DNA of 64,000 bases from Torreya grandis (Eukaryota; Streptophyta; Pinopsida; Cupressales; Taxaceae). Position numbers and translations under genes: made by a program. The DNA lies in NCBI GenBank assembly GCA_037957365.1, contig JARHVA010005487.1:485001-549000 (forward strand). Reading direction: 5' to 3'. Under the pieces are notes generated by a model. That model was not told the DNA's origin and made no database searches. It saw only the letters and a program-made list of their open reading frames with translations. Shown in pieces: positions 61,101-64,000 of this stretch (position 1 is its first letter; each line of letters begins with the position of its first letter).

Positions 61101-62576
61101 ACCTGTGCGGACATGAGACTGCCACTTGGGGTGCTCTATATGAAGCAGATCCTACCTTTGCTGATACATATCAAGCACTTCAAAAAGGTAAACATGTTTC
61201 TGATTTCTATTTGCAAGATAACATCCTCTGTCATATGGGGCACATTTGTGTTCCAATTGTAGAGCAACAAAAGATGATATGGGAAGCACACTTCAGTAGG
61301 ACAGCTAGACACTTTGGTATCGAAAAGACATTGGCAGTTCTTCAAAAACACTTTTGCTAGCCCCATATGCAAAAGGATGTGGAAAGATATCTCAAATCTT
61401 GCACCCCATGTGTGATAGCCAAGCCAACAAATAAGAAGCAAGGATTGTACATGCCATTGCCAGAACCAATCAGGCCTCTGAAATCCATCTCAATGGATTT
61501 TCTCTCAGGTTTGCCCACTTCAAAACATGGTAAGGACTGTATTTTTGTGGTAGTTGATCATTTTTCAAAAATGGCTATCATGAGGAAATTGTTCAACTAT
61601 ATTTTAGTCATGTATGGCTCCATTTTGGTCTACCCAAGTCCATTGTCTCAGATCGAGATAGCAGGTTCATGAGCATCTTCTGGTCCACTCTATGGAAGAT
61701 GATGGATACTAAGTTAATGAAGTCCACAGCCTTCCATCCACAAATTGATGGTCAAATAGAGGTGGTAAATCACTTGATTATTCACATGATTTAGATGTAT
61801 TACTCTAAACATCCACACACATGGGATGAGGGACTTCTTTTCATACAACATGGATATAATCAAGCACTGCACAGCTCAACCAAGCACAGTCCATTCTAAG
61901 TATGTTTTGGGTTCCAACCCATGGCACCAATTGATATAGTTGTTCCATTTTCCAACATGGAATACACACCTCATGGAAGATCTAAGGTATCAAAAGCAAC
62001 AAATTTTATTGAACAAATGTAACACATCCAACAACAAGTTCATGAAATCCTAGAGAAGATGAATCATAAGTATAAGCAACACCATGACAAACATAGGATT
62101 TCACACCATTTTTCTATGGGTGAAAAAGTTTGGTTGTGGCTTCAGAAGGAATGACTTGCAATCCCACATAGAAATATTTGGCCTCTATGATATGGTCCCT
62201 ACACCATCACCAGAAGAGTTGGATAAAATGCTTTTGAGTTGAACCTACCAGCCTACCTTGGTCTGCATCCAATCTTCAATGTGGAGCTCCTCAAACCATA
62301 TCACCCACCTCTATTGGACACTTCAATTTTAGTAGAACAACTAGACATTGATGAGCTTGATCCACATAGTTTTTCTCCAGTGGAAGAGGATCAGATTGTG
62401 GATACCTGGATGAAGATAATAAGAGGATGCTCTATTTCACTTTATCGAGTGATCAAAAGGGGCCAGCTTAGCCACTAAGGTGAGTGGCTCACAGAGAATC
62501 AAATCAATAAATAACTACCACACCTACTGGGTAACATTGATGTAATGGGGACCATTACTTTTCAAGGAGAGAGGAA
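58165..62576 (+). pseudogene. Chromovirus unit 4: gag-pol pseudogene, complete in extent
   Basis: The gag core lies at 58412-58645. The protease region reads FILDSGIQKFNLY: the DSG is kept but a one-base deletion follows it. Reverse transcriptase spans about 59890-60450 with YLDD retained. RNase H spans about 60680-60960. Integrase spans about 61270-62150 and has a deletion of about 28 bp inside the core after VVVDHFSKMAIM, relative to the other units. The C-terminal frame 62239-62478 shows the intact GPY/F-downstream region and a chromodomain-like tail (QIVDTWMKIIRGCSISLYRV). It shares the TAG at 59885-59887 with all units. At 61741-61743 it keeps CAA (Gln) where units 1-3 have TAG, so it branches outside them at this site. 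Confidence 0.9.
62564..62576 (+). promoter_or_regulatory. Polypurine tract, unit 4
   Basis: AAGGAGAGAGGAA before TGATCTGGGC at 62577, with one change from the tracts of the other units. Confidence 0.7.
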
Positions 62577-62780
62577 TGATCTGGGCAACAATTTAGGTGA
62601 CAATTTGGGTGACAGTTCCACCCCAATTGATGATGGAACTTTTGGGAGCCATAACTTTTGCACCATAGCTCCAATTGACTCGCCATTTAAACTATTAGAA
62701 AGATAAGGATGAGGATAACATCATGAGATGGCATGAGATTTTTTTAATGAAGTTTTATCCCAAAAAACCCAATGGAAGTG
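62577..62780 (+). repeat. Truncated LTR 4 (204 of ~537 bp)
   Basis: It matches the first 204 bp of LTRs 1-3 up to CCCAATGGAAGTG, after which the sequence is unrelated. The missing part includes the TATA box region and the LTR 3' end. Confidence 0.9.
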
Positions 62781-64000
62781 GTCACACTGGGCATGCTATA
62801 ACTATTATTGATATAGATATCACCTAATAGAGATCAGAGTACTCAAGTCTGACTCATACCTAAACTAATATAAGAATGATCTAAGGCTATGAGATGCCTT
62901 TATCTAGATCAAAATTCTATATTTTGATGAGGCTAACTCCTCTAAATATATGAGTTAGTGAATAATTACTAAACCTGTTTTGAATTTTAGGGTGAAAATG
63001 GGAGAAAAAACTAAAAATGAAACCTACTTTACCTTTGGTGATGCACCTAAATAATTATTTATCCTCTAAAATATTTGAAACTAAGGCACACATATGGATC
63101 AAAATAAACTCTACACACTAGTCCTAAACATTAGGGTTTCAAAGGAAGGCTTGAAAATAAGATTTGTATATTGAAGGTATATGCATGAATTTCTCTAAAG
63201 ACACTGCATACAAACAGTCTTTAATGAAATGTATGTACTTAGCTCTTCAATTGACCTATTGAGGATGAAGTTATAGTAATAGGTGAGGAAAGGACCTGCA
63301 AAAGATGACAACTATCACACTTATATGCAAATACATAATCAAGAATACACATTACCACCATAAAATGACCTGTAAACAAATCTCTTTATTGATTTTATGG
63401 TGCAAGTTACAATTTTTAGATCTCTTCATATATAACTTTAGGTATCATTCCTAAAATGACTTTCAAAAGACAACATATATAGCCAAAAGCAAGGACTCTA
63501 TCCAATGTGGCAAAGAGGTAGACAAGGATCACTATCACTTGAGTTAAATCAATATTATATCCTTTTACAATATTAAATAAGTCTTCAAATATCCTCTAAA
63601 TCTTCAAACCCATACATGATATATAATTTTGGCATTGAAAAGAAGGTTATGAGCCCTTTTTGAGTTGGAAAACTCTTACTTGAAAACTACACGCATCCTT
63701 AATTTTTAACTCAAGCTTGAAGTTGAGTTTGAAGTATTTAAATGCCTTTATTTTTATGGAGTCTATGGAAGATGCATGAAAAATCAACTACATAGTCAAC
63801 TAAGAATGATTTGGTGTTTGATGACTGGTTAACTTCACTTAATTTTCCCATGCATGATTTGGTACTTAATGACTAAAAGTGCATGAAAATATCCATATGA
63901 AGATCAAATACATAGCATGGAAACTCTATGTAAACTCATTTGATAGACATCTCAATGCCAAACTCAAACTTTCTTCTACTATAGAGGTAAAATCTTCATA
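62781..64000. other. Right flank, no gene recognised
   Basis: AT-rich sequence with no long frame and no similarity that I could see to other parts of the window. It may be further decayed repeat sequence. Confidence 0.4.

Larger units (their letters stand above)
44153..62780 (+). mobile_element. Head-to-tail array of ~3.6 chromovirus (Ty3/gypsy) copies sharing LTRs
   Basis: The same protease-region string (GATGTTTGTGATGTACTCCTTG or a close variant) occurs at about 44157, 49250, 54362 and 59449, a period of 5,087-5,112 bp. Between consecutive internal regions there is only one LTR (47295-47830, 52405-52941, 57504-58040), so neighbours share LTRs instead of having two each. The first unit starts in mid-protease and the last ends 204 bp into its 3' LTR, both at abrupt junctions with unrelated sequence. 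Each unit has the order gag, protease, reverse transcriptase, RNase H, integrase and a chromodomain-like tail, a Met-tRNA primer site and a GGAGGGAGGAA purine tract. All copies are disabled by many stops. Confidence 0.93.

Overview
The window looks like transposon-derived DNA from a seed plant with a very large, slow-turnover genome. A gymnosperm is my best guess (about 0.6). It is AT-rich, I see no intact host gene, and I recognise no tRNA, rRNA or CRISPR. Nearly everything I can identify is decayed Ty3/gypsy-type LTR retrotransposon sequence, plus one non-LTR insertion and two decayed plant-mobile-domain (PMD, MAIN-like) genes. All alignments and percentages here were made by eye.

Layout, left to right. 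(1) 1-814: minus-strand PMD pseudogene running off the left edge. (2) 1618-2829: candidate solo LTR with a CTAGT target duplication. (3) 3886-4922: start of an LTR of TGTAGACA type, cut off by the next element. (4) 4923 to about 28620: a minus-strand gypsy element with unusually long LTRs (about 3.4 kb each, 4923-8340 and 25169-28620), gag at 23700-24830 and protease at 22350-23260. It is split by two nested insertions: a non-LTR retroposon at 9120-10282 (18-bp target duplication), and a plus-strand LTR element at 11340-21040 (target duplication AACAC). The latter carries an unrecognised frame of about 620 codons with many stops but no frameshift. (5) About 30240-42180: a plus-strand gag-like reading frame interrupted by a structurally complete non-coding LTR element (32614-41297, target duplication CTCAT). 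The frame resumes in phase on the far side. (6) 42470-44130: second minus-strand PMD pseudogene, with a recognisable intron. (7) 44153-62780: head-to-tail array of about 3.6 copies of one chromovirus, period about 5.1 kb, neighbouring internal regions sharing one LTR of about 537 bp. (8) 62781-64000: no gene seen.

Decay is dominated by stop codons at positions where sister copies have Gln (CAA/CAG to TAA/TAG) or Arg (CGA to TGA). This fits long-term cytosine methylation and deamination of silenced transposons. One in-frame stop is shared by all four chromovirus copies and another by only three, so the array probably grew by recombination from a copy that was already dead. By LTR divergence the insertion order is: long-LTR minus element oldest, TGTAGACA element inside it later, non-coding LTR element at 32.6-41.3 kb youngest.

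The most unusual items are the shared-LTR array, its left breakpoint with what looks like templated filler DNA, the frameshift-free frame with a 20-21-codon tandem repeat, and a 19-bp inverted repeat just downstream of the primer-binding site of the non-coding element.
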